Source of the DNA: Sphaerolaimus hirsutus
Taxonomy: Eukaryota > Nematoda > Chromadorea > Monhysterida > Sphaerolaimidae
Assembly (NCBI GenBank): GCA_964036195.1
Contig: OZ038455.1
Span: forward strand, 4,853,855 to 4,917,854
Length of the DNA: 64,000 nucleotides
Direction of reading: 5' to 3'
The notes under the pieces are model-generated. The model searched no databases, had not been told where the DNA came from, and saw nothing but the letters and a program-made list of their open reading frames with translations. Position numbers and translations under genes: made by a program. Of this stretch, positions 32,495 to 45,300 are shown in pieces (the first letter of the stretch is position 1; each line of letters opens with the position of its first letter).

Positions 32495-32690
32495 TTTGGC
32501 GCTGGCGCCATTGGCGCTTGGCGCCATACCCTCCTGGTGCCATTGGTGAAATCCAGAAAAACGCCATGGCACATTTGGCGCTTGGCACTAAAACGCTCTG
32601 GCTCCATTGGTGCTTGGCGCCATGGTTAGGAAAAGCACCATGGCGCTTTTGGCTCTTGGCACTTAAAACCTGGCACTTTTTCCATCACTA
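32495..32690. repeat. GCGCC foldback element, left-truncated
   Basis: GCGCC palindromes end at right in CTTTTTCCATCACTA. The left TAGTGATGG end is missing. Confidence 0.6.
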
Positions 32691-33232
32691 AACACATGGT
32701 TTCTGCATGGTACTTTTACAAAGTGCAGAAAACTTTTAACCTACATGTTTCATTGTCAAAATTGAAACAGCTACTCAATTGAGCCCTCAATAAATTCCAC
32801 TTTGAATACCCCCACCCATAGGGGATTTTGGGGTTAGCATTTTGGGGGGGGGGTTAACCTGCCGGCGCGTGCTAATAACTCGGGAACCGCTTGGCGAAAA
32901 ATGTTGAAATTTGGATATGATATAGTTCTAGGTTGGGGCTACGCACCATTTTGACGATTTTTTTCTACGACCCCCCAGACCGGAAATAGGGGGGGTCTAT
33001 AAAAACACTGTCATTTGCGTTTTTTTGGGTGTCGCCGAGAACATGCAAACTTTGAACATCAATATCTCGGTCATTTGTGAACCGATTTTCACTGATGAAC
33101 ACTTAAAATGATCAGAACAACATGTAGATATCATTTTTATCCACAGTTTATTTGTATGCATTTTCATTATGACATTTTAATTCATGAGTTCACATTATTT
33201 GCTTGTATGGGAAATCTGCTGCAAAATACGGA

Positions 33233-33432
33233 NNNNNNNNNNNNNNNNNNNNNNNNNNNNNNNNNNNNNNNNNNNNNNNNNNNNNNNNNNNNNNNNNNNN
33301 NNNNNNNNNNNNNNNNNNNNNNNNNNNNNNNNNNNNNNNNNNNNNNNNNNNNNNNNNNNNNNNNNNNNNNNNNNNNNNNNNNNNNNNNNNNNNNNNNNNN
33401 NNNNNNNNNNNNNNNNNNNNNNNNNNNNNNNN
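33233..33432. other. Assembly gap, 200 N
   Basis: Exactly 200 Ns, directly before the 39-bp minisatellite. The true array length is therefore unknown. Confidence 1.
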
Positions 33433-35165
33433 ACTAGGAAATGGCGCCATTTTTATTTAGTGGTGCCATGGATATGGAAACGGCGCCATTTTTATGGAGT
33501 GGCGCCATTTCCTAGTCCATGACACCACTCATAAAAATGGCGCCATTCCTTAGTCCATGGCACCACTCCATAAAAATGGCGCCGTTTCCTAGTCCATGGC
33601 GCCAATCTGTAAAAATGGCGCCGTTTCCTAGTCCATGGCGCCACTCCATAAAAATGGTGCCGTTTCATAGTCCATGGCGCCACTCCATAAAAATGGCACC
33701 ATTTCCGAGTCCATGGTGCCAGTCCATAAAAATGACGCCATTTTGAAGTCCATGGCGCCACTCCATAAAAATGGCGCCGTTTCCGAGTCCATGGCGCCAC
33801 TCCATAAAAATGGCGCCATTTCCAAGTCCATGGCACCACTCCATAAAAATGGCGCTGTTTCTGACTCCATGGCGCCACTCCATAAAATCAGCGCCATTTC
33901 AGAGCCCATGGCGCCACTCCTAAAAATGGTGCTGTTTCCGAGTCCATGGTGCACTCCATAAAAATGGCGCCGTTTCCGAGTCCATGGCGCCACTCCACGA
34001 AAATGGCGCCGTTTCCGAGTTTGTGGCGCCACTCCATAAAAATGGCACCCCATGGCGCCACTCCATAAAAATGGCGCTGTTTCTGAGTCCATGGCGCCAG
34101 TCCATAAAAATGGCGCCATTTTCGAGTCCATGGCGCCACTCCATAAAAATGGCGCCGTTTCCGAGTCCATGGCGCCAGTCCATAAAAATGGCGCCATTTC
34201 TGAGTCCATGGCGCCACTCCATAACAATGGCGCCGTTTCCGAGTCCATGGCGCCACTCCACGAAAATGGCGCCGTTTCCGAGTCCATGGCGCCACTCCAT
34301 AAAAATGGCGCCATTTCCAAGTCCATGGCGCCACTCCATAAAAATGGCGCTGTTTCTGACTCCATGGCGCCACTCCATAAAATCAGCGCCATTTCAGAGC
34401 CCATGGCGCCACTCCTAAAAATGGTGCTGTTTCCGAGTCCATGGTGCCACTCCATAATAATGGAGCCGTTTCCGAGTCCATGGCGCCACTCCACGAAAAC
34501 GGCGCCGTTTCCGAGTTTGTGGCGCCACTCCATAAAAGTGGCACCCCATGGCGCCACTCCATAAAAATGGCGCTGTTTCTGAGTCCATGGCGCCAGTCAT
34601 AAAAATGGCGCCATTTTGAGTCTCTGGCGCCACTCCATAAAAATGGCGCCGTTTCCGAGTCCATGGCGCCAGTCCATAAAAATGGCGCCATTTCCGAGTC
34701 CATGGCGCCACTCCATAAAAATGGCGCCGTTTCCGAGTCCATGGCGCCACTCCACGAAAATGGCGCCGTTTCCGAGTTTGTGGCGCCACTCCATAAAAAT
34801 GGCACCCCATGGCGCCACTCCATAAAAATGGCGCTGTTTCTGAGTCCATGGCGCCAGTCCATAAAAATGGCGCCATTTTCGAGTCCATGGCGCCACTCCA
34901 TAAAAATGGCGCCGTTTCCGAGTCCATGGAGCCAGTCCATAAAAATGGCGCCATTTCCGAGTCCATGGCGCCACTCCATAAAAATGGCGCCGTTTCCGAG
35001 TCCATGGCGCCACTCCATAAAAATGGTGCTGTTTCTGAGTCCAGCGCGCCACTCCATAAAAATGGCGCCATTTTGGAGTCCATGGCGCCACTCCAAAAAA
35101 ATGGGGTCGTTTCCGAGTCCATGGCGCACTCCATAAAAATGGCGCTGTAATGGCGCCGTTTGGAG
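33433..35165. repeat. 39-bp minisatellite with GCGCC motifs and higher-order structure
   Basis: The unit is close to ACTCCATAAAAATGGCGCC plus GTTTCCGAGTCCATGGC with one further C, 39 bp. Because 39 is a multiple of three, long reading frames appear in several frames on both strands (13-residue repeats such as MAPLHKNGAVSES). They are by-products. Variant units (GAGTTTGTGGCGCC then GGCACCCCATGGCGCC) recur near 34020, 34513 and 34774, showing larger duplications inside the array. Confidence 0.92.
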
Positions 35166-35705
35166 CCACTACATGAAAAGGCATAATTTCCCCACCATTA
35201 ATGCTATACATAGCAAGTCCTTTGTGTAGTATGCCAGCATCAATATATGAATTTTAACACCTTATAGATACGGTATGATGAGGTGGAACAGGTAATAAAT
35301 AGAAAGTGGAGATACCGACATTCGAGTGAAATTTCACCCGAAACTCGTTATCTCACTGAATCTGCTGAGGTGATGTCAAAAAACTCATCATAACTATGAG
35401 TATATATTCCGGCCAGAGGGTTTAAAATATGGAAAATGTAGACAAATTCATAAGCTTTTCAAAAAGTTTTGGGCAAGACTTGTCACTTTAAAGTTGCCTG
35501 CTCGGGCCAACTTAGAAATTTCAAATGCAATTTGAAAAAACCCAAAATGATGGACTTAACGACATTCGGAACTAGATGCCTCATTTAGAGGGGAGGATTT
35601 CGAGGAAATACAGTATCTGAGTAAAATATCTATGTAAAATAATTACATACATGGCCAAAAATTGCTCAAATAGGCAATAAGGCACATGAACACCGCGGCG
35701 TAATT
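35166..35705. other. Intergenic sequence
   Basis: Nothing recognisable is seen apart from AT-rich sequence. Confidence 0.4.
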
Positions 35706-35711
35706 ATCATT

Positions 35712-35932
35712 CTCTGGCGCTTTTTTGGCGCTTTAAAAAATGTAGCGCCAAGCGCCATGGCGCCACTGGAAAGTAGCGCCAAGCGCCAAAAGCGCCATGG
35801 CGCTTTTCGGAAACACGGCGCCAAGCGCCAATAGCGCCACAGCATTTTTGCGCCAAGCGCCAAAAGCGCCATGGCGCTTTTTGCTTTGGCACTAGCGCGA
35901 GGCGCCAGCGCCATGGCGCTTTCACATCACTA
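35712..35932. repeat. GCGCC foldback element, left-truncated
   Basis: GCGCCAAAAAAGCGCC-type palindromes end at GCGCTTTCACATCACTA. It matches the arms of 9037-10247. Confidence 0.65.
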
Positions 35933-36040
35933 CCTTGAAGTGGTTTTTGCTTTTTATGCAACCCAAAAAAAATTAATTACGTTTTCTGTACTCGCATATT
36001 TTCAAAAAGTACGCGAGTAAGTGAGTAGCAGTTTATTTTC

Positions 36041-36357
36041 GGCTATTTACACAGCCGGGACCCGGCAAAAAATAATTTTTAGTCAAAAGTGAATAATTGG
36101 CGTGTATGGTTATTTGCATGTTAATAAGGTGAATTATCACCAGATTAGCATGCACAAATTTTTGCCAAGACGGTCACACCCGCCCAAAGAATATGCATTG
36201 GCGGGTATAACCGTCTTGCAAAAGTTTTGTGCATGCTAATTTGGTGATAATTCACCTTATTAACATGCAAATAACCCATACACGCCAATTATTCACTTTT
36301 GAAAACAATTATTTTTTGACGGGTCCCGGCCCCCGGCCGGGACCTGTGTAAATAGCC
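36041..36357. mobile_element. Near-perfect palindromic MITE (GGCTATTTACACAG ends)
   Basis: A 317-bp inverted repeat running from GGCTATTTACACAG to CTGTGTAAATAGCC. The two arms match almost along their whole length, around a centre at about 36195, so single strands would fold into a long hairpin. A truncated relative is at 11047. Confidence 0.8.
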
Positions 36358-36518
36358 TATATTTTCTGGGAGGAAACGTCAACGTATTTATGCAGTACTC
36401 GAGTATACGTATTTATCCAGTAAACGTAAATACGTTTAAAAATATTGGCTAAATGGGTTCACGGACTTATCTAATTTATTACTTTTTTCCCACACAACAA
36501 ATTTGCTGCAAAAGTGTA

Positions 36519-37572
36519 CCGTATTTCCTCGAAATACCCCCGGGGGGTGATTGTTTCATATTGGTCTCGAGAGGGGGGGGGGGGGTCAAACGAGGGGGAG
36601 GGTATTTTGAGGGGGGGGGGTTTATTTCACAAGAAATTTTTTGAATCCCAGTACGAAATTGATGTCTGAAACGTACGCAGACATCGAAAAATACAACAAA
36701 AACCGCCATTTATAAAGTTATGTAGACTAATATTGGTAAAGTCGGCAGACGTATCGCCCTACAAACATTTGCGTCAGTCTCTCCAGTGGAGAGTGCATGA
36801 CGGCATTAGGTATTGTGACGCTATATTTTAACCATTGGAATTTTAAACTTGGCCCTTAGTCCAGTTACCAGTTGCGTATTATACAAATGAGAGTGAAAAC
36901 TGAAAGTTAGCTAAAAATCGTTAAAATTTGCTTCGCTTTGCCAATTTCCACCTTCATAATCGCTATTTTTTTATATGCATGGTTATATAGCTATTGTGAG
37001 CCTATTTTATTCATATCAATAGTGGATTTCGAAATTTTGGCCGGCTGCCAAGTTCTCTTCTGTTGGAATGGAGCCAACGAATGAAAAATAAAATAAAAAC
37101 AAAAACAGTAGTTTGAACGGTAAAACGGTAGTTTGAACGGTCAAATTCTTTACGAGCAAAGTTGAAAATGTAGATAACTAGGGCGCGGCACGCACGGACG
37201 CAGCGAAACGTCCATTTTTCTTTTAATATGATTTTCTTTTTCAATTTCTAGCGTCCGCGTGGAACACAAGTTTTGTTGTTCGCTCTATTCACAAGCGAAT
37301 TCTAACTCTCCGATTTTGTAGGGTGAAATGTCGGCCGACTTTACGTAGATGGTATAAACACTGTTCTAACGTGATTCCGACATTGTTTTAACGTGTGTTC
37401 TGCACTACGCAGAACACAAACTGCAGTATTTGGCATGTACGTTCTCTTTACACTCAATTTGGGGGGGGGTATTTCGAGGGGGGTGATTGTTTCATAGTGG
37501 TCTCCAGAGGGGGGGGGGTCAAACGAGGGGGGGGGGGTATTCGAGGGGGGGGGGTTATTCGAGGAAATACGG
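36519..37572. mobile_element. TA-type MITE hosting a second MITE
   Basis: The ends are CCGTATTTCCTCGAAATACC and CGAGGAAATACGG, with TA on both sides. The G-rich arms (GGGGGGTATTTCGAGG) flank a core interrupted by the 603-bp element 36739-37341. Confidence 0.85.
36739..37341. mobile_element. 603-bp mariner-like MITE (AAGTCGGC ends), nested
   Basis: Inverted ends are AAGTCGGCAGACGTATCGCC and the reverse complement of AAGTCGGCCGACATTTCACC. TA lies on both sides. The same host MITE at 49467-49921 has the uninterrupted sequence TATTGGTACGTAGATGG at this point, proving a TA target duplication. A second copy is at 48065-48671. Confidence 0.88.
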
Positions 37573-37826
37573 TATTTGCCAACGTGTAGTCTGATTCAAA
37601 GTTTACTTGTCGACCTCGTATCCAATTTTTTCATAATTTTTTTACAAATTGTAGAAAAATGGAAAGCAAACTTATATTGACAAACAAAGGCAAAATGTCA
37701 AAACATCAATTTATGGATGGTCATAACTAAATTTTTTCCAATTGTGGACTTGAAAATGTGACGTCTAATTTCTAGAATCACTGATTTTAGAACTTCTTCA
37801 TATGAAAAAAACATCGACAAAAGTAC

Positions 37827-37918
37827 CTGATTTGCATACGCAATGAACAACGCGGCCAGAATAATCAAACAAATGCACACGGTCGCTTTCACCCATTGGA
37901 TTCCTTTTTTTGCACCAT
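37827..37918 (-). pseudogene. Degenerate copy of fucosyltransferase-like exon 1
   Basis: It matches the first exon at 57244-57342, including the membrane span ATVCICLIILAALFIAYANQ and the donor CAG/GTACTT. One base is missing after the MVQKKE start, so ATG (37918) runs into TGA. Flanking sequence on both sides is duplicated too (about 37590-38290 versus 56950-57400 and 58080-58360). None of the later exons are found to its left, so it is a partial duplicate. Confidence 0.75.
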
Positions 37919-38299
37919 GGCCAAAGTCCCTTATTATTTTTTCATGCCATTTTTAAATGGATTTCATGCCACTTTCATGCCACTTTCAAATTCAGTGTTT
38001 CGTTTCTGGTTTGCAATGTGTGCAGACAGATGAGTGCAGGTATTAAAGCTTTTTGTTTGTGGATATTTAAAAGGTAAATAATTGTGCATTTGATCAGATT
38101 AAATTTTTCTCCACAACCGATCTCAAAGTGCTGCAAACTTGAAACTTTTACACACGTTTTGTATTGTATTCTAACTTTTTGCACACAATTTGCTGTAAGA
38201 CCACTGGGCTGCATCTTTAGCAATGTGATTGTACAAACTAGTTTTCACCGTGACTTTTGTGAAAACTGAAATGGCCAAAAATGGCAACATGTTCCATCC

Positions 38300-39160
38300 A
38301 GTTTTCCACTAATAAATGCTGTATATTTTCAGTTTTTGCAAGTCACTAGTTTGCCACTGTGTTGAATGTGAAAATGCCCTTTGCCCTAATGTGAAAAATG
38401 TGAAAATGAAAATGGTGACATCACCATCATGTAGTTTTCAGTTTGGGTGTGACAAAGATGCAAACTGTTTTAGTAAATTTTAGCTGTCCTGTGGTGAATG
38501 GTATTGTCAGGTTTTAGTGTACAAAGCATCTCTCAACCTTATAACATACTTTTCTGAAATATAACATGGCATTGTAACTAGGGTTCACCGATGTTTTTTT
38601 TAAACGTTTTTGCCGAATGTCCGAAAAGAAAAAGTCAGAAAAGTTTTTTTTTAAACATGGGCCAAAATTTTTAGTACTAAGCACTACGTATTTTGCAAAG
38701 TTTTTGTGTGCAAGCGTGCAATTGTACACACAAATTGACATTATTAGTTGTTTTCATTGGTTTTGTGGCATTTTTAGTATCGAAGCATCCATTTCTATGT
38801 GCTACCATGGGTTAATAAGCCGTCACATGTTGCTGTAGTCAGGGATGCAGCAGAGTTCACACATTTTATACATTCACATGTTCCCACATAATACATAAAG
38901 TCAAGATAATAAAAATCACACACAAAAAATTCACACACTCCCATATTCTGCTGTTCTACAATGGAACAGCTTTTAACACACTATGTAGCAGTGTGCTGCA
39001 ATGTGTGAAATTGTATAGATTCACACACAGCAGAAGGTCAATATTTAGGTGATTAGGTGATCTCTGTATGCTGAAAACTATAGTGCCATCACATTACAGT
39101 GTGGGTCAAATAGCAATGTGAGAGCATGTGTTACATTGTGAGAGCAATGTAATCACAGCA
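38300..39160. other. AT-rich sequence without recognised gene
   Basis: It contains diverged repeat fragments (ACTAGTTTTCACCGTGAC at about 38237) shared with 46015-46251 and 58307. No coding signal is seen. Confidence 0.4.
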
Positions 39161-39164
39161 AAAA

Positions 39165-39560
39165 ATGGGTGTGTGGATGCGCGGTGAAGCGTCGGGAAGT
39201 GTCTTCACGCCAGACACTTCCCGAACGCTTCACCAAGCTCCCAGCGCTTCCATACACATCACGAAAATCTGCGTGAAGGCACTTCACGCTTCTTAATATG
39301 GCGCTCTCACGCAAATGTATACGCGGGGGAAGCGTGTGGAAGCGCCAGCACCGGGAAGTGTCTTCCACATGTTTGGATGCGCGTGAAGCGCGTGGTGAAG
39401 ATAGGTGAAGCGTGTGGAAGACACTTCACCCAGAATCTCGTGATGTTGGTGGAAGCGTGTGGAAGCGCGCCGCTTCGCTGCAAGCCGGGAGCTGCAAGCC
39501 TGGCTGTAGTATATAATATTGGGGTAATGTGCTTCCATGTACCTCCAGTGTGTAACTTCA
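39165..39560. repeat. GAAGCG / CGCTTC palindromic cluster
   Basis: Many direct and inverted copies of GTGAAGCGTGTGGAAG and CTTCCACACGCTTCAC fold on each other. It has the layout of the GCGCC foldbacks but a different motif. It produces chance open frames on both strands. Confidence 0.6.
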
Positions 39561-39599
39561 CTCCCAAAGTAACAACCTCCTTTTATAACCTAGTTTGAT

Positions 39600-40875
39600 C
39601 ACTATTCAGTGCCAAACTTTACCTGAAGTCACAAAAATTTACTATAAGGCGATATACAAACATGTTGACAAAAATGGATATTTTTGACACAAATCACCAC
39701 TTACAATACTATCCTGTGGCTTCACAGCCATTATATGGTCATATATAACATCACAGAGTATTGCCACTGTCTGACATACCTACCTATATATGTTTCCACC
39801 AGGTCATATCTGGGAACTTTTTTTTTTCTTTTTTCGGAAAAAAAACGTTTTTTTTATAAAAAAACATGGAGTATAAAAAGGTTTTTTTCCAACCCTAATT
39901 GTAAAAAAAATACAAATTTGATGTGCTCAAAAATGATATACAGTAAGTGATAACTAAGCTTACCAATTGTGAAAACCAGCGACTAGGGCTTCAAACAAGA
40001 TTATTTTTATACTTGAGTAACAGCAGCCACCAAATTTTTCCATTCAAGTCAGTGAGTCGAATCAGCTGAGTCAGTAAAAATTTAGTCTTGAGTCAAGCGA
40101 AAATCTTGAGTCTCAAGTCTAGTCAGATGCATTACCTTTTGGCATGATCCGTGCAAAAGATTTAGACACTGATTTCTCTACCAATGTTTTCACACACACC
40201 AATGAAGTCGAAATGGCAACAGCTCATTTAAATATCATGATAAACCAAAACTTTAACTTTTTGTCACACATCTTCACTTTTTTCACTTTTAGTTTTCTAG
40301 AATGACGTCTCTGTCAACTCCGGTTGACACAGATCATAAACGACTGCTTCTATTTAGATAAACGCGTTGAAAGCTGATTTAGGAGTTCGATAAAAACAAC
40401 GCACACATTTAGGAACAGCGAAATCCAGGGGCTGGTAGGGGGGGGGCGGTGTGGGGGGTTACCCCCCCCCCCAAACGCTCCAGCTATATATCTATCCCGG
40501 AGGCCGCTCAGCTATCTATTTATCCCGAGGCAAAATGCTACTATTCCCTGAACCCCCCCCCCAAATCGCCAGCCAAATATCTATCTAACTTGGAGCGATT
40601 TTTGATAAATTTACCCTAATTTTCACTCAAAATCACTACTTTTCATACCTATTTATATATTTTCACCATCAAAATCATCAATGTGTATGTCTCATCGCAC
40701 ATTTTCAGCTATTTTTGGCTATTTATGTGCTTATGTACCTATTCGTACCTACTCTTAACATATTTGTAGCTATGTTTCACCTATTTTTAGTGATTTTCCC
40801 CCTTGTTAGGTTCAAAACCTCAAAAAAGCCTATATATTGAACCCGCCCCAAACACCTCCGTACAGACTAGCTGGT
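39600..40875. other. Non-coding sequence with low-complexity tracts
   Basis: It includes T-rich runs (39820-39900) and a C/G-run palindrome with CTATATATCTATCCCGGAGG blocks (40435-40600). No gene was found. Confidence 0.4.
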
Positions 40876-40879
40876 TCAA

Positions 40880-41935
40880 TGTAGCCCTTCCACATTATCT
40901 TACTGTTGTATAGTGGTGTTATAGAATTGCTCGCTGCTGCAAACACCAGTGAGGGTCTTTGCCACAACATATCTGTACTTCCAAATATTGGATACCGTTG
41001 GTTTCAGATATGTATGATATTTCTTCTGAACCTTGATCACCGATTTTAAGCATCCATTTTCTCGGCTCCCGCATAGATGTGCCCCATCGTGACACCTCAC
41101 TTTTTGATGGGTTTATTGACACACTCTACTGCCATGCCCACTCACTGAAGATTGACATTAATTGTTCAAGATCACTGTCTTTCCTGACCAGCAGCACGAT
41201 GTCATCAGCAAAGAATAATGCTGGGATTTTACTCAGATTCCACCCACATTTGGCACCGAGACTGCTTACAAGTAATTTATCTGCCAGGTCATGCATGTAG
41301 ATGGCATATAGTGTTGGGCTTAACGCACATCCTTGTGCCACCCCCATGGGGTAATCAAGCGGTTGTGTCTCATACCCCCCATATGTCATTACAGCATTGG
41401 TTTTTTTGTAGACATTTGATATCACCATGATTATTTAATCTGGTATACACATATGTTTCATTTTGTACTGCAGTTTATTTGTATTCACTCTGTCAAAAGC
41501 TTTGACCAAGTCCATGAAGCATGTGATAAATTCATTGCCATTTGCTCGAGCATAATTGTAGCATTTTTTCATGATTTGGATATTGTCTAATGTCCTTCTG
41601 CCTGGTCTGAATCCCCCCTGCATTTTTGTCAGTGCATCAGTTTCTTCCAACCAGCATGTCAAGCATCTATTAAGTATTGACATGTATACCTTTTTTATGT
41701 TAGAGGATAGGCCCAACATCCTGTAATTTTTCAGGTTACCTCTGGCACCTTTTTGTGGAGAAGTATCATTCTGCATGTGGCCACAATTTGGGGAATTTCA
41801 CCACCTTCAAACCACTCATTGTATATTGCAACCAGTTCCTGTATGTGCTTCTCTTCTAGTAGTTTTAGGTGGTACCCCTGTGGTCCCATGTGATTTATTA
41901 TTCTTCAGAGCATGTATTGCATTCTATATTTCTAT
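40880..41935 (-). pseudogene. LINE (non-LTR retrotransposon) reverse transcriptase fragment
   Basis: The minus strand encodes LINE RT motifs: GGFRPGRRTLDNIQIM (41620-41570), DLVKAFDRV (41510-41480), VAQGCALSPTLYAIYMHDL (41350-41290) and FADDIVLL (41215-41190), followed by thumb-like sequence to about 40900. Frames change near 41750, 41430 and 41120, and both ends are truncated. No endonuclease or 3' tail is visible, so the clade cannot be fixed. Confidence 0.85.
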
Positions 41936-42202
41936 GGCCATAATTTTTTGTTCTAAATATTTTGCTTGTTTATGTGATGATTCAATCTTTTTTATTTCTG
42001 TATTTTTCAGACTGCACTCTTTTGCACCTGGGTTTTCTTGCATGCTTTTTTAGTTCTTGCTTTATTTTCATATCAATGGATACATACAAATAGCTCCAAA
42101 AATATGAAAACAGTCATCAATTATCACATTTCATCATCAATAGTAGCACCACAGACATCTTTATACTCAAAAAATAACATTCAAACAAAGCTAATCTAAA
42201 GC
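41936..42202. other. Region downstream of the fucosyltransferase-like gene
   Basis: Probable 3' flank of the gene ending at 42203. No clear feature is seen. Confidence 0.35.
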
Positions 42203-42332
42203 TTAAGCTTCTAAAAGCACCCAGTGTTTGGGGAAAAAGTCATCCTTAGAAAACTGCTGTTCCAATGGGCTGTTTGGTCTAACCCAAGGCTTCTGGTATG
42301 TGGTATGGCCATTTGCCAAGAAAGCTGCAAAC
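42203..42332 (-). CDS. GT11 gene exon 11 (terminal)
   Basis: 130 nt, phase 2 entry, stop TAA at 42203-42205. It encodes FAAFLANG and the C-terminal FFPKHWVLLEA, typical of GT11 C-termini. It begins directly after the MITE intron's CTG. Confidence 0.85.
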
Positions 42333-45300
42333 CAGGGAGCACTCCAAGACCCTGTAAAAGGCCTGGTAAAATGTAAAATGTCATGCAAAGTGTCAAAAGT
42401 CATTGAAAATGCCTGAGTTCAACCGAGTTGCCATTTTGCAGGGACTTTTCCATGACTTTTGACACTTTTCATGACATTTGACATTTTACAGAGCTCTTTA
42501 CAGGGTCTGGGAGTGGAACCAGCTGAATGTGCCAGTGGTGCCTGCAGGTTGAGATGTTTGTGGAGTTTTTTAAAGGATTTCTTCTTGAAAATGTTTGCAC
42601 TTACAAAGTTGAGTTGATCAAGACTGGGAGTGGATAATGAATCATGCCAAGAAGTTGATGGGTCCAATGTATTGGTCATAGCACTTAACAGGAAAAAGAT
42701 CGATGAGTAAACATAAGAGTTCAAGAGGAAGTTTAAAACTGAATTTTGATTTTGACAAAATGTTGATAGTTCAGCATGGTTGGAAGGCATCAGAAAAGTA
42801 CCCAAAATGTTCTCTAAAGCTGAAGTTACATTTTATTCCATTAAAAATGCTAAGCAAACATGTTTTGAAAAACTGCTGTGTAAGCCAGCTGGGCAAAGGT
42901 TGTGAGATCTCTCAAAAACAACCCGATCAAACTCAATAACAGTGTAGAGTTCACACAAACATAAAATAATGCAACAATATGAAATCTCGCTCACACTCAC
43001 TAATCGTATGATTGCACTGCGCCAAAATGCACAAATCCACAATAGCATCTTTATGCGGTTCCATTATTATAACATCAGTGTCATTTGGCATCGCATCTCT
43101 GGGGGCACGCACTCCCAGACCCTGTAAAATCCCCATAAAGTGTGAAATGTCATGCAAAGTGTCAAAAGTCATGTAAAATGCCCTGCCCTTGCAGGACATT
43201 TTCCATGTCTTTTGACACTTTGCATGACATTTGACACTTTACATGGCATTTTACAGGGTCTGGGACTGGCACCTGTTCCATTCTTCTTCATTTCCCAACA
43301 CAATGAAACGGATACACGGGGTGTCAGTCAATCTAAGGTATAAATTGTTTGTGCAATTTTTGATGTAATGAAGAATCAAGTGTGAAATATAAATGACACG
43401 ATTTTATGCTGCTGTAAAACAGAAAATTATAAAAGTCAATCTGTGAGTTGTAAAAGTCAATGTGTGACACTTTTTTTGCTTCATTTCTTAATGAGTGCTG
43501 GCACTGGGCTTTTATGAGTTTGGTGCCATGCCCAGTATCCATATTGTCTCATGGGCAGGGTTGGTTTTATAAAAATTCATTTTTGTAAAAGTTGTATAAA
43601 AATTTTATTTTATTTTAATTTTATTTTTGTTTCATTTTTTTTTTTTTTTTTTATTCCCAAAAGTCAATAATATAATAAAATGACACATTTTACAAAAAAA
43701 TACAAAAATTTTACAAAAATTTTACAAAAAATCATTAACATGCATGCAAGGCCAGAAAAATGTTATAATTAGACCTATACATGAAAAACAAATTTTTCCC
43801 TTACTTTTCAAAAGTTGCATGCAGTATGTATTGTTAGCTAGCTGCAAGTGTAAAGTTACAATTTTTGATAAGAATGGTTTTCATTTTCAGTAGAAGGACT
43901 ACTGGAGTGTGCTGGGCACATTTGTAAAATGTCATGCAAAGTGTCAATTGTCATGACAAATGTAAAGTAAAGTATCAATTGTCAGGCAAAATGTCAAGTG
44001 TCATGTAAAATTTCAAGCAATGTGGCAATTGTCATGACAAATGTCATGCAAAGTGTAAATTGTGTATCCAAATCTTGTGTTTTTGTATCCATAGTATGTT
44101 TTATATCCAAATCTTATGTTGTTGTATCCAAATGTTCACATAAGATTCAGAGTCAACAACAACATAATTTGGATACAAAACATAAGATTTCAAAATAAAA
44201 CATGAGATTTGAACACAATTTGCTTGATAATTGATACATTAATTTTTACATGTCATGACAATTTACACTTTACTTTACATTTGTCATGACATTGAACCCT
44301 TGGCATGACATTTTACATGACATTTGACACTTAACAATGCTTGGGACTGCCCCCAGTTCCATGAATAAACAGGTAGATACTCTAGCAATGAGACAAAATT
44401 TTACAAAATCTTTTATACAAGTTTTTATACAATTTTACAAAAATTTTACAAAAATTTGAATTTTTATACAATTTTTATTTTTATTCTTAAATTTTCCATT
44501 TTATTTTATTTTATTCTTGAATATTCCATTTTATTTTTATTTTATTTTTATTTTTTTCTGAGATTTTGCCAACCCTGCTCACAGGACACACCGCATCTCT
44601 GCTGGAAGAGGTGTTGATCTGGCAAGTGAGGCACCAGTGAACTGGGCCAATAGTGGATCCGGAATGTGAGTGAATGTGATTCAGTGATTTTGTGATCAAC
44701 TGTCCTATTTATATGCTATTCATGTGGCTGTAACGTGGGTGTTTTCTCACCTAGCTCAAGTGGAGAGATGGGTGCAATGCGGCACGGATGTGGCACATTG
44801 AAATGCTGAAATGGGCACAATGAGGTGCGCAAATGCGGCACATTGAAGTGTCAGGAGTGTGGAGGTGAACTCGTTGTGTTGAGTGAGACTCGTTATTAAG
44901 CCGGAATTACCGCTCAGAGGCGTTTGACGTGAAATGATGACGTCGTAAAATTGATTACATCAAAATAGACAAAGGTACAGCATTGAAATTTCAGAATTAG
45001 ATAGTTCTAGTAATTGTGTGTAATGTCCCAAAAAATTTATCAAATAATCATTATTTAAGTACCATATATCCTTGAAAAAAAAACCCTTGAATAATACCCC
45101 CCTTGAATAACACCCCCCTGTTGCCCAGGTGAGGAAAAAATAACGCCCCCCCTTGAATAACTCCCCCCTCTTGAATAAGTCCCCCCTGTGGGTAAAACGA
45201 TCGATGAGCAACACATGAAAATGAAAACCAGACACACAGAAAAATAAAGCTATGTCTGGGCTGATTCATCGAATGCAAATGGGGTTTGGTGTGTGAACGA

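Noticed and set aside
33108-33522. Open frames across the N gap, also at 62368-62742
   Set aside because: They span 200 unknown bases and have no meaning.
33492-35211. Long reading frames (up to ~309 codons) on both strands
   Set aside because: All lie in the 39-bp tandem repeat. A period divisible by three keeps every frame open. The proteins are 13-residue repeats.
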